From Hypomesus transpacificus (Eukaryota; Chordata; Actinopteri; Osmeriformes; Osmeridae): a stretch of 64,000 nucleotides of DNA. The stretch is from NCBI RefSeq assembly GCF_021917145.1, contig NW_025813779.1, positions 1-64,000 of the forward strand. Direction: 5' to 3'. Position numbers and translations under genes: made by a program. The notes beneath the pieces were generated by a model. It was not told the DNA's origin and made no database searches. It worked only from the letters and a program-made list of their open reading frames with translations. The stretch's first letter is position 1, and each line of letters opens with the position of its first letter. Shown here piece by piece: positions 50,628-62,663 of this stretch.

Positions 50628-53600
50628 CCCCCTATGACCCTCCCAGTGTGTGTGTGTGTGTGTGTGAGAGAGGTCAAGGTTAATGCATGTGGCCAACGTT
50701 CCTCTTATGGATGTGTGCTTCCATTCCCCCCCTCCTCCCCAACGACAGTGTTGCTATGGTCCAGGAGACACGACTGGCTGGACTGTGGCTCTGCTGCTGC
50801 TGTGTGTGCTGCCTTGACTACCCCCTTGGCTACCTGTTCCCACTAATGAGACTAATAACGCTTATTCACGTTCTGGTATTCCTTAGAGCTGAATGTCATC
50901 TTTTCTGTATGGGATCATCAGGTTGTGTTTTTGTCTGTGTCGGTCTCAGCGGTCCGCAGCGTGTCGTTCGCCGGTTCGGAACCAAAAGGCTTGACTTCCT
51001 GGATGGGAGAAAATGTGCGGGGTCCTGTGAGAGGTCTCGGGCTGTCCTCTCTGTGCCCGCAGGAAAAGAGAGGTGACCTTCTTCTCACACCTGACACAGT
51101 TTACGCTGCCTGCTGTCATACTGCATGTCTTTCCCCCTCCTGGGATGCGTAGCGTGCTGATTGGTTGATCCTCCTCGCAGCTCTGGTCAGTTCAGTCAGC
51201 GTGGCGGTGGAGGCTGTGTTGGCCCAGTTCAGCTCCTCCAGGACCCTGGTACAGAAGGTCAGTCTTGCATCCACCCACGCAGAATACACCGCCTCCAATA
51301 TTCCTGTCATCAATGAATTGTTGAAATATACCTCTCCTCTCTCCCCTCTGTCTATCTGTCTCTTCTCCCATGTCCATAGCCTGTTTATGAGGTACTACTA
51401 GAATGTCCATAGTCCCTTCTTGTCATTAGTCCTAACCCTCCCTGTGCACTAACTCCAGACTGCTTCCCTTCCACCCCATCATCTCTCTCTCTCCCTCTGT
51501 GTCCTCCTCCTCTCCTCTCCTCCCTCCTCCTCCTCTCCTCCACTCTCTCCCTCTGTGTCCTCCTCCTCTCCTCTCCTCCACTCTCTCCTCCTTCCTCCTC
51601 CTCTCCTCCACTGTCTCCTCCTCTCCTCTCCTCCACTCTCTCCTCCCTCCTCCTCCTCTCCTCCTCCTCTCCTCTCCTCCACTCTCTCCTCCCTCCTCCT
51701 CCTCTCCTCCACTCTCTCCTCCCTCCTCCTCCTCTCCTCCACTCTCTCCTCCCTCCTCTCCTCTCCTCCACTCTCTCCTCCCTCCTCCTCCTCTCCTCTC
51801 CTCCTCCCTCCTCCTCCTCTCCTCCACTCTCTCCTCCCTCCTCCTCCTCTCTTCCACCCTCTCCTCCCTCCTCCTCCTCTACTCCACTCTCTCCTCCCTC
51901 CTCCTCCTCCTCCTCTCCTCCACTCTCTCCGTGCTCATCCATCTTTCTGGCTCTATGCCCTCCTTCTTCACCCCTCCCTTCTTCCTTTCCTGCTCTCCAC
52001 CTGTTCCCTCCCTCCCTCCCTCCCTCCCTCCCTCCCTCCCTCCCTCCCTCCCTCCCTCCCTCCCTCCCTCCCTCCCTCCCTCCCTCCCTCCCTCCCTCCC
52101 TCTCCCCCTCTCCTCCCCCTGTGCAGGCGCTGTCAGGAGACAGTAGTGTGAATCCGTCTGTGGGTCGCCTGGCGCTGCAGTGTCTCTGCCCCGCCCTGCG
52201 CAGCCTGCTGTCCGATGGCCTCAAGCCCCACCAGAATGACCTTATTGCAGGCAGGAGGCCAAATTCAGCCTGGGGACTGGTCCAGGCCTCCACCAAGTCA
52301 GGTAGGAAACACTGAGGCTCAGTACTGAGGAGAATGGCCCTCCAGTACAGACAAGACAGACCCTCTCTATTACTCCATAAACAACATATCAAAGGCTTCT
52401 TTCACTGTGCCAGACGTGTGGTTATTGATTCTTCTCATTATAATCTCCTCTGTGTCAGTCTGGCCTTTGTTCTCCATTTCTCTCCTCTTTCTCTTTCTTC
52501 AGTCTCCCGTTGTACTCGTTATCCTGTTGAGTCACTCTCCTCCTCTTCCTCCTCCTCTTCCTCCTCCCCCTCCTCTTCCTCCTCCCCCTCCTCCACCCCT
52601 CCTCTCCTCCCCCCCCCCCCCCCCCTCCCTCCAGGCCCCGGTACAGCAGCCTTGCACAGCATTCAGACTCGTGTTGGAGAGCTAACACAGCTGAGGCAAA
52701 GCAAACACAGGTTCAACGCCTTCCTGCTCGGCCTGCTCAAGTAAGACACATCTCTGGACGCTCCTCCCCTTTCCTGTTCCTCTCCTCCTCACTCCTCCAC
52801 TCCTACACTCCTCCACTCTTCCTCTCCTACTCTCTCCTCCTCTCCTCTCCTCCCCTGTCCCTACCTCTCTCTTCCTCTCCTCTCCTCCCCTCCTATCCTC
52901 CTCCTGTCCTCCCCTCTTCCACACCTCTCTCCTCCTTTCCTTCCCTCCTTCTCTCCTCCCCTCCTCCCCTCCTCTCCTCCTCCCCTCCTCCTCTCCTCCC
53001 CTCCTCCCCTCCTCCTCCCCTCCTCTCCTCCCCTCCTCCTCCCCTCCTCCCCTCCTCTCCTCCCCTCCTCTTCTCCTCCCCTCCTTCTCCCCTCCTCTCC
53101 TTTTTCTTCCCTCCTTCTCCCCTCCCCTCCTCCTCCTCTCCTCCTCTCCTCCTCTCCTCCTCTCCTCCCCTCCTCTTCTCCTCCCCTCCTCCTCTCCTTC
53201 CCTCCTTCTCTCTTCCCCTCCTCCTCTCCTCCTCTCCTCCCCTCCTCTCCTCCCCTCCTCCTCCTCTCCTCCTCTCCTCCCCTCCTCCTCCTCTCCTCCC
53301 CTCCTCCTCTCCTCCCCTCCTCCTCTCTTCCCCTCCTCCCCTCCTCCTCTCCTCCTCTCCTCCCCTCCTCCTCTCCTCCTCTCCTCCCCTCCTCCTCCTC
53401 TCCCTCCTCTCCTCCTCTCCTCCCCTCCTCCTCCCCTCCCCCTCTCCTCCTCTCCTCCTCTCCTCCCCTCCTCCTCCCCTCCCCCTCCCCTCCCCCTCCC
53501 CTCCTCCTCTCCTCCCCTCCTCCTCCTCTCCTCCTCTCCTCCCCTCCTCATCCCCTCCCCCTCTCCTCCTCTCCTCCCCTCCTCCTCCCCTCCCCCTCCC

Positions 53601-56600
53601 CTCCTCTCCTCCTCTCCTCCTCTCCTCCCCTCCTCCTCTCCTCCCCTCCCCCTCCTGGGGCCTATGATGGATCCTTGAGTCATCGAGCTGCATGTTGGCA
53701 CTTCATACACAGCAGATGGAGAAAAGGCTAAATGGAAGTGTAGATGTTTTTTACAATTAGTGTTATGACAGCGGATGATGTTAATGTTATGACAGCGGAT
53801 GATGTTAGTGTTATGACAGCAGATGATGTTAGTGTTATGACAGCGGATGATGTCAACTCATATAAACACAGTCAATCTCACAGATAATTTAACACCATTA
53901 GGGTTTAAATAGGGGCATTTCATGAGAGGGGACCATTATAAACCACTCCTTATACATAACACACCTGGTGTTAAATTAACACTTTGAAATGTGCTGTGTA
54001 GTATGTGTGTAAACAGAGATGGTACAGTCCACACATCCACCCCCAGAGATGGTACAGTCCACACATCCTTCACTCAAGTAGAATTTACAGATACTCTTGT
54101 TTAAAAGACTCTGGTAAAAGTTGAAGTGCTGACTACACTTTTTCACTCAAGTTAAAGTAAAGTGTTGGCTCTGACATTTACTTAGTCAACTTTATTTGTA
54201 TAACACATTTCAACAAGGCTATTCAAAATGTTTCACATAAAACCATTAAAAGCAACAAAACATAATGCAAAAGAAAACAAGATTTGAAACAATTCAGAAC
54301 ATTCAATAAAACATTTAAAACAGTCAAAAANNNNNNNNNNNNNNNNNNNNNNNNNNNNNNNNNNNNNNNNNNNNNNNNNNNNNNNNNNNNNNNNNNNNNN
54401 NNNNNNNNNNNNNNNNNNNNNNNNNNNNNNNNNNNNNNNNNNNNNNNNNNNNNNNNNNNNNNNNNNNNNNNNNNNNNNNNNNNNNNNNNNNNNNNNNNNN
54501 NNNNNNNNNNNNNNNNNNNNNNNNNNNNNNNNNNNNNNNNNNNNNNNNNNNNNNNNNNNNNNNNNNNNNNNNNNNNNNNNNNNNNNNNNNNNNNNNNNNN
54601 NNNNNNNNNNNNNNNNNNNNNNNNNNNNNNNNNNNNNNNNNNNNNNNNNNNNNNNNNNNNNNNNNNNNNNNNNNNNNNNNNNNNNNNNNNNNNNNNNNNN
54701 NNNNNNNNNNNNNNNNNNNNNNNNNNNNNNNNNNNNNNNNNNNNNNNNNNNNNNNNNNNNNNNNNNNNNNNNNNNNNNNNNNNNNNNNNNNNNNNNNNNN
54801 NNNNNNNNNNNNNNNNNNNNNNNNNNNNNNCACTATCATTACACTGTTGCAGAGATGCCAAAAAATCTACCAGAAAAGTACAACAACAAACTTTACTTTC
54901 CATCTCTGTGTGTAACACATACATGCATATTGTCATATTCAAACTTATTTATTTTTTATTTTTTCTCACAGCAACAAGCTGCTGGATTTCTGGCTCTCTC
55001 ATCTGCAGTCCTGCAGTGGTAAGTTCACGGCCTCAGCCTCCTTCAGCAGGGCAGTCAGTCTGTCAGTCCTTCAGCAAGGCTGTCAGTCTGTCAGTCCTTC
55101 AGCAGGGCAGTCAGCGTGTCAGTCCTTCAGCAGGGCAGTCAGTCTGTCAGTCCTTCAGCAGGGCAGTCAGTGTGTCAGTCCTTCAGCAGGGCAGTCAGTC
55201 TGTCAGTCCTTCAGCAGGGCAGTCAGTCCTTCAGCAGGGCAGTCAGCGTGTCAGTCCTTCAGCAGGGCAGTCAGTCTGTCAGTCCTTCAGCAGGGCAGTC
55301 AGCGTGTCAGTCCTTCAGCAGGGCAGTCAGCGTGTCAGTCCTTCAGCAGGGCAGTCAGTCTGTCAGTCCTTCAGCAGGGCAGTCAGTCCTTCAGCAGGGC
55401 AGTCAGTCCTTCAGCAGGGCAGTCAGCCTCTCAGTCCTTCAGCAGGGCAGTCAGCCTCTCAGTCTCTGTCGTGAAGACTCACTCTCTACCTCTTTCTTCC
55501 CAGACGTGCTGGAGACATTTTATCGTCCCACTTCCTTCATGCGCCTGTCCTCCACTTCCTGCCAGCCTCTGTTTGAAGAGCTCCTCCTTCTCCTGCAGCC
55601 ACTCGGCCTGCTGACCTTTAACCTTGACCTGCTCTTCCAGCACCACCATCTCGAGCCAGCCAATCAAAGCCCAGACATCCCTAGCCCACCCAATCAGGAT
55701 GCAGGGTTCAGGCTCTCACCACGAGGGGCGGCTGCTAATTGGTCGGGTAGAAGCTACTTTGAGAGCCTGTCAGAGCTTGATTCTGGGAGCGTGGAACTTG
55801 AGGAGACCAATGTCAGAGCAAGTTCCTGTTCAATGGCTGATTCGCTGGCTGGAGGGTTGGGGGAGTTGGCCAATGGCGGTGTGGCGTCTGTGAAGGTCCC
55901 TGTCTGTGTGGGGAAGACAAGCCCTCAGCTGCTGTGGGTGCAGGAGAAGGAGATAAGGAACATAGCGCCTCCTAGTGACGGGGAGGCCAGCTTATCCCAG
56001 CAGGCCGGACAGGTAATTGCATCTGTGCTGGTTTGAATGCCCCGCGGTGTGTGATGGACCGTCTGTGTGGACTGACTTCATGATTGTTCTCCGTTGTCTG
56101 CCAAGGTCATCCAGCAGGGATGGGGTGCTGTGATGCGCTGGGGGGGCCGGCTGGGCCAGAACTTGACGGAGCTGAGCCCAGGGGTGACATGCAGACCTCC
56201 AGACCTCCAGGGCCAGGCTCAGCACACTGACCCCAGTGGGAGTGAGCGTCCTCGGGCAGACGGTGCTGCAGCTGTACCCTGGAGCTTTGGGAGACTGTTT
56301 GGTGCCTCTAAAGACTCTATGACACCCACCCCACCGAGCAGGTCAGTTTGTGTTGTGTGTGTTGACTTGTGTGTGTTTGTGTTGTGTATGTGTTGACTTG
56401 TGTGTGTTTGTGTTGTGTGTGTGTTGACTTGTGTGTGTTTGTGTTGTGTGTGTGTTGACCTGTGTGTAATAGACGTGTCCGTGTGTGTGTTCACGTGGCG
56501 TGAATGCTTCCAGGACACGTTCCCTGCCCCTCGACACACAACACACTTCATTCTCCTTTATAGTTGGTCTTTTTCTTCTCCTTTCTTCTCCTCATCATGT

Positions 56601-56636
56601 ATCTCTCCCTCCCTCCCTCCCTCCCTCCCTCCCTCC

Positions 56637-56716
<80 letters not shown>

Positions 56717-57215
56717 GTCTCTGTCTCTCTCTGTCTCCTCCCTTCCACCTCTTCACTCTCGTCCGTCTCTCCAGACGTCCTTCTCAGTGGCTGGCTCCTG
56801 GTGTCACTGTTCTGACCCGCATGGTCAGCAGCAGTTCCACCCCCACATTCAAGAGGGCGCTGGAGCCTGAGGCCAAGTGCCAGATAGAGATGGAGAGACA
56901 GAGGGAGGGGGACACTGAGGAAGACACGGACAAGCCACGCCCCCTCAGGTAGGCCACTCTGGAGGAGGGACCAACAGGCTGTTCTTTTAGATATTAACGA
57001 GGCTTTGTGGAAGTATGCTAATTACAGCCCGCATGTGTGCCCCCTGCAGGTCGGTCAGGACGCTGTGCGATCACTCTGGCACAGGGGCGGAGCTTAGCTT
57101 CCAGAAGGGGGAGGAGCTAGTCATCTTGGGTGGCGTCGACCACGACTGGATTCGCTGCCGTCAAGGAGAAAAGGAAGGCCTCGTGCCCATTGGCTACACC
57201 TCCTTAATCATGTGA
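42979..57215 (+). CDS. rusc1: RUSC1 (RUN and SH3 domain-containing protein 1 / NESCA)
   Basis: Adaptor protein of neuronal and vesicle signalling. Twelve coding exons: 42979-46354, 48787-49791, 50020-50038 (micro-exon), 50960-51072, 51181-51257, 52127-52301, 52635-52740, 54972-55018, 55504-56012, 56106-56341, 56775-56948, 57050-57215; 6003 nt, about 2000 aa, in frame throughout. The RUN domain spans exons 5-9 (LVSSVSVAVEAV, LCPALRSLLSDGLKP, NAFLLGLL, LLTFNLDLLFQHHH). The SH3 domain is the last exon (LCDHSGTGAELSF...WIRCRQGEKEGLVPIGYTSL). The N-terminal 1460 residues are largely disordered: poly-Pro, an acidic run at residues 216-255, a folded-looking block at 390-494 and TTSPK repeats near 926. 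FKELRNRSK and DWLMAFSPD match human RUSC1. The protein is more than twice the human length. The second exon acceptor and the micro-exon are the least certain junctions. Confidence 0.9.
43624..43743 (+). repeat. rusc1: acidic coding low-complexity tract in rusc1
   Basis: GAG/GAC/GAT-rich codons encode about 40 residues that are almost all Glu, Asp or Val, with little codon uniformity. This suggests selection for acidity rather than a simple slipped repeat. Confidence 0.85.
45755..45855 (+). repeat. rusc1: coding 15-bp repeat (TTSPK) in rusc1 exon 1
   Basis: Six copies of ACCACAACCTCCCCGAAG-like units encode TTSPK, each a potential proline-directed Ser phosphorylation site. Confidence 0.9.
46361..46610. 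repeat. (GAT)n/(GGT)n trinucleotide repeat after the rusc1 exon 1 donor
   Basis: 250 bases of GAT with GGT interruptions start at the donor itself (CACAG|GTGAGTGATGATG). Confidence 0.95.
46611..48786 (+). other. rusc1 intron 1, no gene seen
   Basis: The repeat-poor remainder of the 2.4-kb first intron holds no exon or RNA gene I can support. The last 150 bases before the exon 2 acceptor are pyrimidine-rich. Confidence 0.6.
49803..49895. repeat. (CT)n after rusc1 exon 2
   Basis: CT repeats with TTGT and GTCT interruptions begin 12 bases past the donor. This is one of few cases where CT lies at the 5' end of an intron. Confidence 0.9.
50555..50620. repeat. (GT)n in rusc1 intron 3
   Basis: About 32 GT dinucleotides, then GAGAGAG and a second short GT run at 50647-50665. 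Confidence 0.95.
51490..52120. repeat. polypyrimidine minisatellite before rusc1 exon 6
   Basis: TCCTCCTCCTCTCCTCCACTC-type units of 15-40 bp followed by (CCCT)n run 630 bases up to the acceptor GTGCAG at 52121-52126. Confidence 0.95.
52500..52632. repeat. CTTCCTC/poly-C tract before rusc1 exon 7
   Basis: Pyrimidine run with about 16 consecutive C ends at the acceptor CTCCAG (52629-52634). Confidence 0.9.
52765..53660. repeat. 900-bp polypyrimidine minisatellite, rusc1 intron 7
   Basis: CTCCTCTCCTCCCCTCCTCC units, almost without purines, start about 25 bases after the exon 7 donor. Very long homopurine-homopyrimidine DNA of this kind can form triplex structures. Minus-strand Glu/Arg/Gly frames are artefacts. 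Confidence 0.95.
53759..53854. repeat. 24-bp tandem repeat, rusc1 intron 7
   Basis: Four copies of AGTGTTATGACAGCGGATGA plus TGTT. Confidence 0.95.
54064..54187 (-). repeat. dispersed teleost repeat, copy 2
   Basis: Reverse-complement relative of the element at 13345-13474; both contain CTTTTACCAGAGTC and CTTGAGTGAAAAAG on the element's own strand. Confidence 0.75.
54188..54330. repeat. dispersed fish repeat adjoining the assembly gap
   Basis: CAACTTTATTTGTATAACAC followed by an AAAACA-rich stretch has the look of a very common teleost repeat (ACTTTATTTGTATAGCAC). It is cut by the run of N. Confidence 0.5.
54331..54830. other. assembly gap, 500 N
   Basis: Exactly 500 N, the usual placeholder for a gap of unknown size, inside rusc1 intron 7. 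No rusc1 coding sequence seems lost, because exons 7 and 8 join in frame across it. Confidence 0.99.
55045..55465. repeat. 27/18-bp minisatellite, rusc1 intron 8
   Basis: CAGTCAGTCTGTCAGTCCTT plus CAGCAGGG units (27 bp) mixed with an 18-bp deletion form. It is open in all frames and yields a spurious Ser/Gln/Val frame joined to exon 9. Confidence 0.95.
56343..56470. repeat. GT-rich tandem repeat after rusc1 exon 10
   Basis: Units of GTTGACTTGTGTGTGTTTGT plus GTTGTGTGT, about four copies. Confidence 0.9.
56604..56740. repeat. (CCCT)n(CT)n before rusc1 exon 11
   Basis: Pyrimidine tract ending about 35 bases before the acceptor CTCCAG (56769-56774). Confidence 0.95.
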
Positions 57216-59762
57216 CTTCAGTTGCCGGATTGCTGCTGATATAAGAATTTAAGAACAAAAAAACAAAAAAAAGATTAATAATGAGAGGTTGTGTTCAGGT
57301 ACTAATACTCTAGAGAATAGATAGTTCACACTTAAATCAAGATGGTCTGAAATGTAGGTACATAGCGTACAACACCATCTGCTGTATTCAGTTCACCGTG
57401 TGAGGAAACAGCAGCGTTAACCCACACATGAACAGGTGTGGGTCCCCTTCGTTCGGTGGAATTTATTTGTATGGAATTTCACAGGGAACAAGACAAGTAC
57501 AACAGATGGTGTGCAATAACAACTCCGCTCAAATCGACAACACTTCTCATCTTTGATTTCGTGGTGATTTATCTCTTGTTCCTTGTTTCTCCATCCTCTC
57601 TCCTCGTGACCAAAGATCTGGCAGCATCTGGATGAGTCTGAGCCAGATGAGATCTGTGCTTAATTCAGCTCCTCCCCGCGCTCTCAGATCAGTGGTCACT
57701 CTGAGGCGTGGCGGCCTGCTGGTCAGGTGTTTCCCTGCTGCGTCGTCGTAGAGACGCGGCTCAGACCAGCCGGACGTCCAGTGGAGGAAGGGGTGTTCGA
57801 GTATTGGCCCGTAGTTCCTGTTGCGTAGAGATGTAACTTAGTGACCCGTAGCTGTGTTCTGTGACCTCTCTGATAACCCTGACCCCCCCCCCCCCGTGGC
57901 CTGGTTTGTGTGTTGACATGTTTCTGCAACTATTAAGCGTTAAATGATAACTATTTGACTGTATAAATATACATACAAAATATATATAGGTATATGAATA
58001 TAGACTGGTTTTACCAAGATAGATAGAAAGATGGATGAACACGAGAAAAACAGATGAGAGATAATTCAAAGATAAAACTTTCAAGGTTGATCAAGAGTTT
58101 AACTCGTTAGTGATTGGCTCTTTGATTTTGCTGCTCTCACCAATCACAATTCTAGATTTTAGTAGCCCCTCCCCCACACAGACTGTGGATGTGCTGTGTC
58201 ACGTGATCTGGTGTCTGAAGGTTTCTTCCTGTGTGTTGTATTTCCTCCCACCCTCATAGCATCATATCCACGTCATCAGTAGATATAATCTCATATGTTT
58301 AGTCCCTGAATGCGTAGGACTGTGAATGCTTTGAATGAATGCAAAAGAATATCTATTGAATATCTAAAGAATATCTAACGAATCTGCCCTACTGTCAAGA
58401 CAGCACAGTAGACTCTAACTAGCGTAGCAGTACTGTAGCTGAGATACGCACCTCCTCTTCAGTCTCACATCCAGATACTTCACAGGCTACCAGTTGAACC
58501 ATCCACCTCGCAGACACTCAGCATTCAACCAATCAGAGCTTACGAGCGTATGTTCCTTCCTTGTTTCTGATTGGACCACAGCTGTAAAAATCCACACCTG
58601 TGAATGGCTGCCTTGTCCCTGAGTCTGTGTGACTGAACGATCACATGCTACCCTACTTGTCATGTTAAACATGTGAGATGATCATCGTTCATATTATTAG
58701 TAGTGGTAGTGCAAGATGTTCAAGTGGTAGTGTATTGATAACAATGTTATATCACTAACAATATGCTGTATGGTATTTTAGGATTTGGTTGGTAGTTATT
58801 CTGTAGAATTAGCGTTATGACTATGCATATCATGTACTTCTCAAGCTCTCTGGTGGAAAGATTCTGCGGTGATCATAGTTTATTTGCTTTTAAAGCTACC
58901 CTCCATACTAGAATGCAGTACTCCAGACATTCAAGTGTCTTTTGTAAAGTCTTATATTACTACACCTACCTTGAATGACCTAACCCTTAACTTGAATTCA
59001 GGAAACACAACTGTTGAAATGTCTTTTTGATTGGCTGGGAAAGGCACAGTAAAGGTCTTCGTGCCAACAAGCCATGTAGCCTGAGCATCATGTTACTATG
59101 ACGATGCTCAAGGGTAAAATGACCCTGGCAGCCATATTTCCAAAAGTACTGTAAGGTGTCTAGTTAGAGATACACACCCACCATCTGTGGCTGCCATTCA
59201 ATGTCCAAGCCCCTAGACCATATAAATGTATTTGCAGATAAATAATAAACAATAACTATAAGGTAGTATTGTGTTTGTCGAGATTACCCATTTATCTTGA
59301 CGGTTTAGGATTTTGTTCTGGTTGATTCAGGTTTATTTTTATGTTTGATGTTTAATGATCGTCTTAATGCTTTTGTATCAGATGTTAATTTATTGGATGT
59401 TATTTTTGGAGATGTGCTGAGATTTCTGGAAGGTAAACAGCCGTCTCATGTGAACACTCCTAACTGTCTCTCTATCTATCTGGGGTTCTGCGTGTGTTCG
59501 TGTGTGTGCGCGCGCCTCCACATGTTCATGTGAGTCCATGCATCTGTACTCTCGCACGTGCCCGTGTGCACATGTGAGTGTGCACGTGTGAGCGTGCACG
59601 TGTGAGTGTGCACATGTGTGTAGCAGTGTGTTTCTGTATTCTGGTGTGATGTAGGCTACCATGCCCTCTATCTTACTGTTGCATTTATAGTAGCTCCTGC
59701 CCCTCTAGTGTCAGTCAAAGTCAAACCCCTGCATGTGCTTGTTTGTAAATATATCCAATAAA
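57216..59762 (+). other. rusc1: rusc1 3' UTR
   Basis: 2.5 kb with no recognisable exon on either strand. An AATAAATAATAAAC cluster near 59239 and AATAAA at 59757-59762 are candidate ends; the second is followed by a GT-rich stretch (TGTGTTGGTGTGTG), the expected downstream element. Confidence 0.6.
59757..59762 (+). terminator. rusc1: polyadenylation signal AATAAA of rusc1
   Basis: AATAAA with a GT-rich downstream element about 35 bases later. The convergent gene's signal is only about 320 bases further. Confidence 0.6.
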
Positions 59763-60082
59763 TAATCAATATACACCAGTCCTTCCTCATGTGTTGGTGT
59801 GTGTTGAAGGGTCATGGGGTCATGGGGTGAGGGTCAGATAGACTTGGATAGAAAGTCTTTGGTACTACTGTTCCTACGGATGATCTCCTGCAAAGGTGAT
59901 GAGGGAGGCAGTACTCTCCTCTCACCACTAGAGGGCACTGTTTGTCCGGTCATGAGGGCTATCCTGAAGGAGCTCCAGTAGAGGGCCTAGTAGACTGAGG
60001 AACATCTGTTAGCTTGAACAGTCTCACTCCGCAAACAGTTACACGAACACATCAGACACGGTTGCGTTGACGAAAATTGCAT

Positions 60083-60088
60083 TTTATT
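60083..60088 (-). terminator. polyadenylation signal AATAAA of the minus-strand gene
   Basis: On the minus strand CAATAAAATG occurs after a 2.6-kb stretch without coding potential, placing the end of the convergent transcript here. Confidence 0.55.
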
Positions 60089-61974
60089 GTCATCAATATA
60101 AAGGCAAAGGTTTGAAATGACATTCTTTGACAATGAGCTATGCTTTTCTTCTTTTCGATACAGTTTTCAGAATCTATCGCGAAATGGTACATGTCATGCA
60201 AACTAAATATATAGGTTTTGTATCTTATATTTGCTATCAAGTTAACCACTGGCAATGATGTAGTGCTTTCAGTTTAATATGAAAGGAACGACACATGTAA
60301 ACAGTCAAATAAATGGCACTTTCTTGGTTTGGTGATGCAGGCAGGCCACCTCAAACCACAGAGAGCTACCGTATATAAACGCAACACAAGCAATCTGTTC
60401 TTTTCGCTGATTGTCCGGCCCAGCTACAAAACACAACCTTCCACTTAGGGAAAAAAGCGAACATGTCAAATAGAAAACAAAACATTAAAAAAGTCAAACT
60501 GTATACAATCATAGTCCATTAAAAGAGAAATATTTGATCCAATTTCACATTGGTCAGTTTTGTTTAAATACGTTTTAGTAAAATGAAGGCCTTTGATTAA
60601 CTTTTCCTCTTCTGTATAATACTAATAATTACATTACTGATATCTGAGAAAGTGCATAAATCTATGAGCTTAATTGTTCTGTTCACCCTATGTATATGCA
60701 TGTATACTGCATATAAATACAGTATATATGTTTGTGTATGTATGTATGTACATTCACATGGAGCTCAATGCCATTATATTTCTACTGTTACCCCATGTAT
60801 AAGAATAATCGTACTACTAAATCTTTACAGGTAAATGAGCTTAAATGACCATATTCACCAGTTCACAACTTTATCAAATCAAAATGGGAGATATTGCTTT
60901 TAAAGACTGCATTCATTGAGGTACCTACAGTTTACTACATGGCACGTCACCCGTGCAGTGTGAGCAGTAGTCTCTCTCTCTGAATGTTCCCGCTCTCTCA
61001 GGAGAGGGAAACAATATCAAAGGCCGTCTGAAGTTGTACATCGCTGGAGAGCTCACACCCTCCCCAGACACAACACAGGAAAATACTCACACAAATACAT
61101 ATATATATATATGCCGTTATTTGAGAGCGCTAAATTTGCCCTTTGAAAATAATCTCATTCAAAAACCCTCATTAAAAAGTCTATTGCAGTGAAGCCACGA
61201 TCATGGCCGACACTAGACATTGCCCTTCTCCTCCAACTATATGGCACAGCTTCCTCTCCCTGTCTTCATTTCATGTACAACATCATGGATCGAAGGTCTA
61301 ATTCAAGTCAGAGGTGCCTTTCCTGTTTGCCTGTTATCTCAGTCAAAGTAGACCAGGGGAAGTGGACAAGGAGAGGGAGCTAGTTCTTAATTTTCAGACA
61401 CAGCCCTCATCTCGCAGAGCAGGGAAAACTGGAACACTGCCAGTTTGCTTAAGGTGCCAAAGTAAGAGACATCAAACTGCCTGTGTGTGTGTGTGTCTGT
61501 GTTTGTGTGTGTGTGTGTCTACCCAACTATTTTTAGTGTCCACTTGGCATGCAGTCTTTAGTGTGCTGTTGCTCTCTCCAGCACTAGTGCAAATTCAGTT
61601 TAAGCTGGTCTCTCTCTCTCTCTCCCTCCATCTCTTTCCTCTTGTCTCTCCAGAGGGCTGTTGTGTGTGCACGTGTGTGTGCATGTGTCTGGCCTCCACC
61701 AACACTAGGATTCTGCCTCCAACCACCCAGTGTCCGTTTCCATGGTTTCATCCTTGATCTGATCTCTATGAAACAGAGAGGCGGACACACTGAGAAAGGC
61801 TCTCGCTCTCTCTCTCTTTCTCTCTGTCTCTCTCTCCCTTTCTCTCTTCTTTCTCCTTGTAGCTGTCAGTTGTCTAGATCCTTTTCTCCTCTGCCAAAAA
61901 CAGTGCCAGTCACTCAGGGGGCATTACTGTCGTATTACTTCCTGTCAGTTAGTCCTGTTGCCACGAGGGGGACC

Positions 61975-62187
61975 TTCCTGTTCCAGGAGAGAGGGGGCGA
62001 GAGAGGGGGAGGAGAGGGGGAGAGGGGGGGGCGAGAGAGGGGGAGAGGGGGGGCGAGAGAGGGGGAGGAGAGGGGGGGGCAAGAGAGTCAGAGACACCAC
62101 CCCTCCAGCCCCCTACTTCCCCAGATTCTCTCCTTTTCTCCCTCACACCCCAATCTCCATCTGCTCTGCTTACGCCTCCCTCTCCCT

Positions 62188-62261
<74 letters not shown>

Positions 62262-62655
62262 CCTCCCTCTCCCTCTCCCTCTCCTCTCCCTCTCCCTCCT
62301 CCTCCCTCTCCCTCTCCCTCTCCTCTCCCTCTCCCTCTCCCTCTCCCTCCCCCCTCCCCCTCCCCCTCTCTTTCTCCCTCCCCCTCTCTCTCCCCTCTCC
62401 CTCTCCCTCTCTCTCCCTTCCCCTCTCTCTCCCTCCCCTTCTCTCTCTCCGTCCCTCCCTCCCCCCCTCTCTCTCCTCTCCCCCTCTCTCTCCCTCTCTC
62501 TCCCCTCTCTCTCCCTTCCCCTCTCTCTCCCTCCCCTTCTCTCCCTCCCTCCCCCCTCTCTCTCCCTCCCCCCTCTCCCTCCCTCCACCTCTCCCCTCTC
62601 TCTCCCTCCCCCTCTCCCTCCCTCCACCTCTCCCTCTCTCTCCCTCCCCCCCTCC
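61975..62655. repeat. GA-rich then CT-rich low-complexity block
   Basis: GGGGGAGAGAGG-type units (61990-62080) are followed by about 480 bases of CTCTCC/CCCTCT sequence that ends beside the minus-strand stop codon. Both long open frames here (Ser/Leu/Pro on +, Arg/Glu/Gly on -) are repeat artefacts. Confidence 0.95.
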
Positions 62656-62663
62656 CTCTCTTC

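Larger units (their letters stand above)
60083..62663 (-). other. probable 3' UTR of the convergent minus-strand gene
   Basis: No exon is recognisable between the minus-strand stop codon at 62664 and the signal at 60083. The left half is AT-rich; the right half includes purine/pyrimidine repeats. Assignment as 3' UTR is inferred. Confidence 0.5.

Noticed and set aside
52682-53710. 342-aa Arg/Glu/Gly minus-strand frame
   Set aside because: Product of the 900-bp polypyrimidine repeat.
55116-56036. 306-aa frame joining the 27-bp repeat to rusc1 exon 9
   Set aside because: The repeat part is intronic: exon 8 ends at a good donor at 55018 and exon 9 starts at a good acceptor at 55504, with phases that join. 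The continuity is chance.
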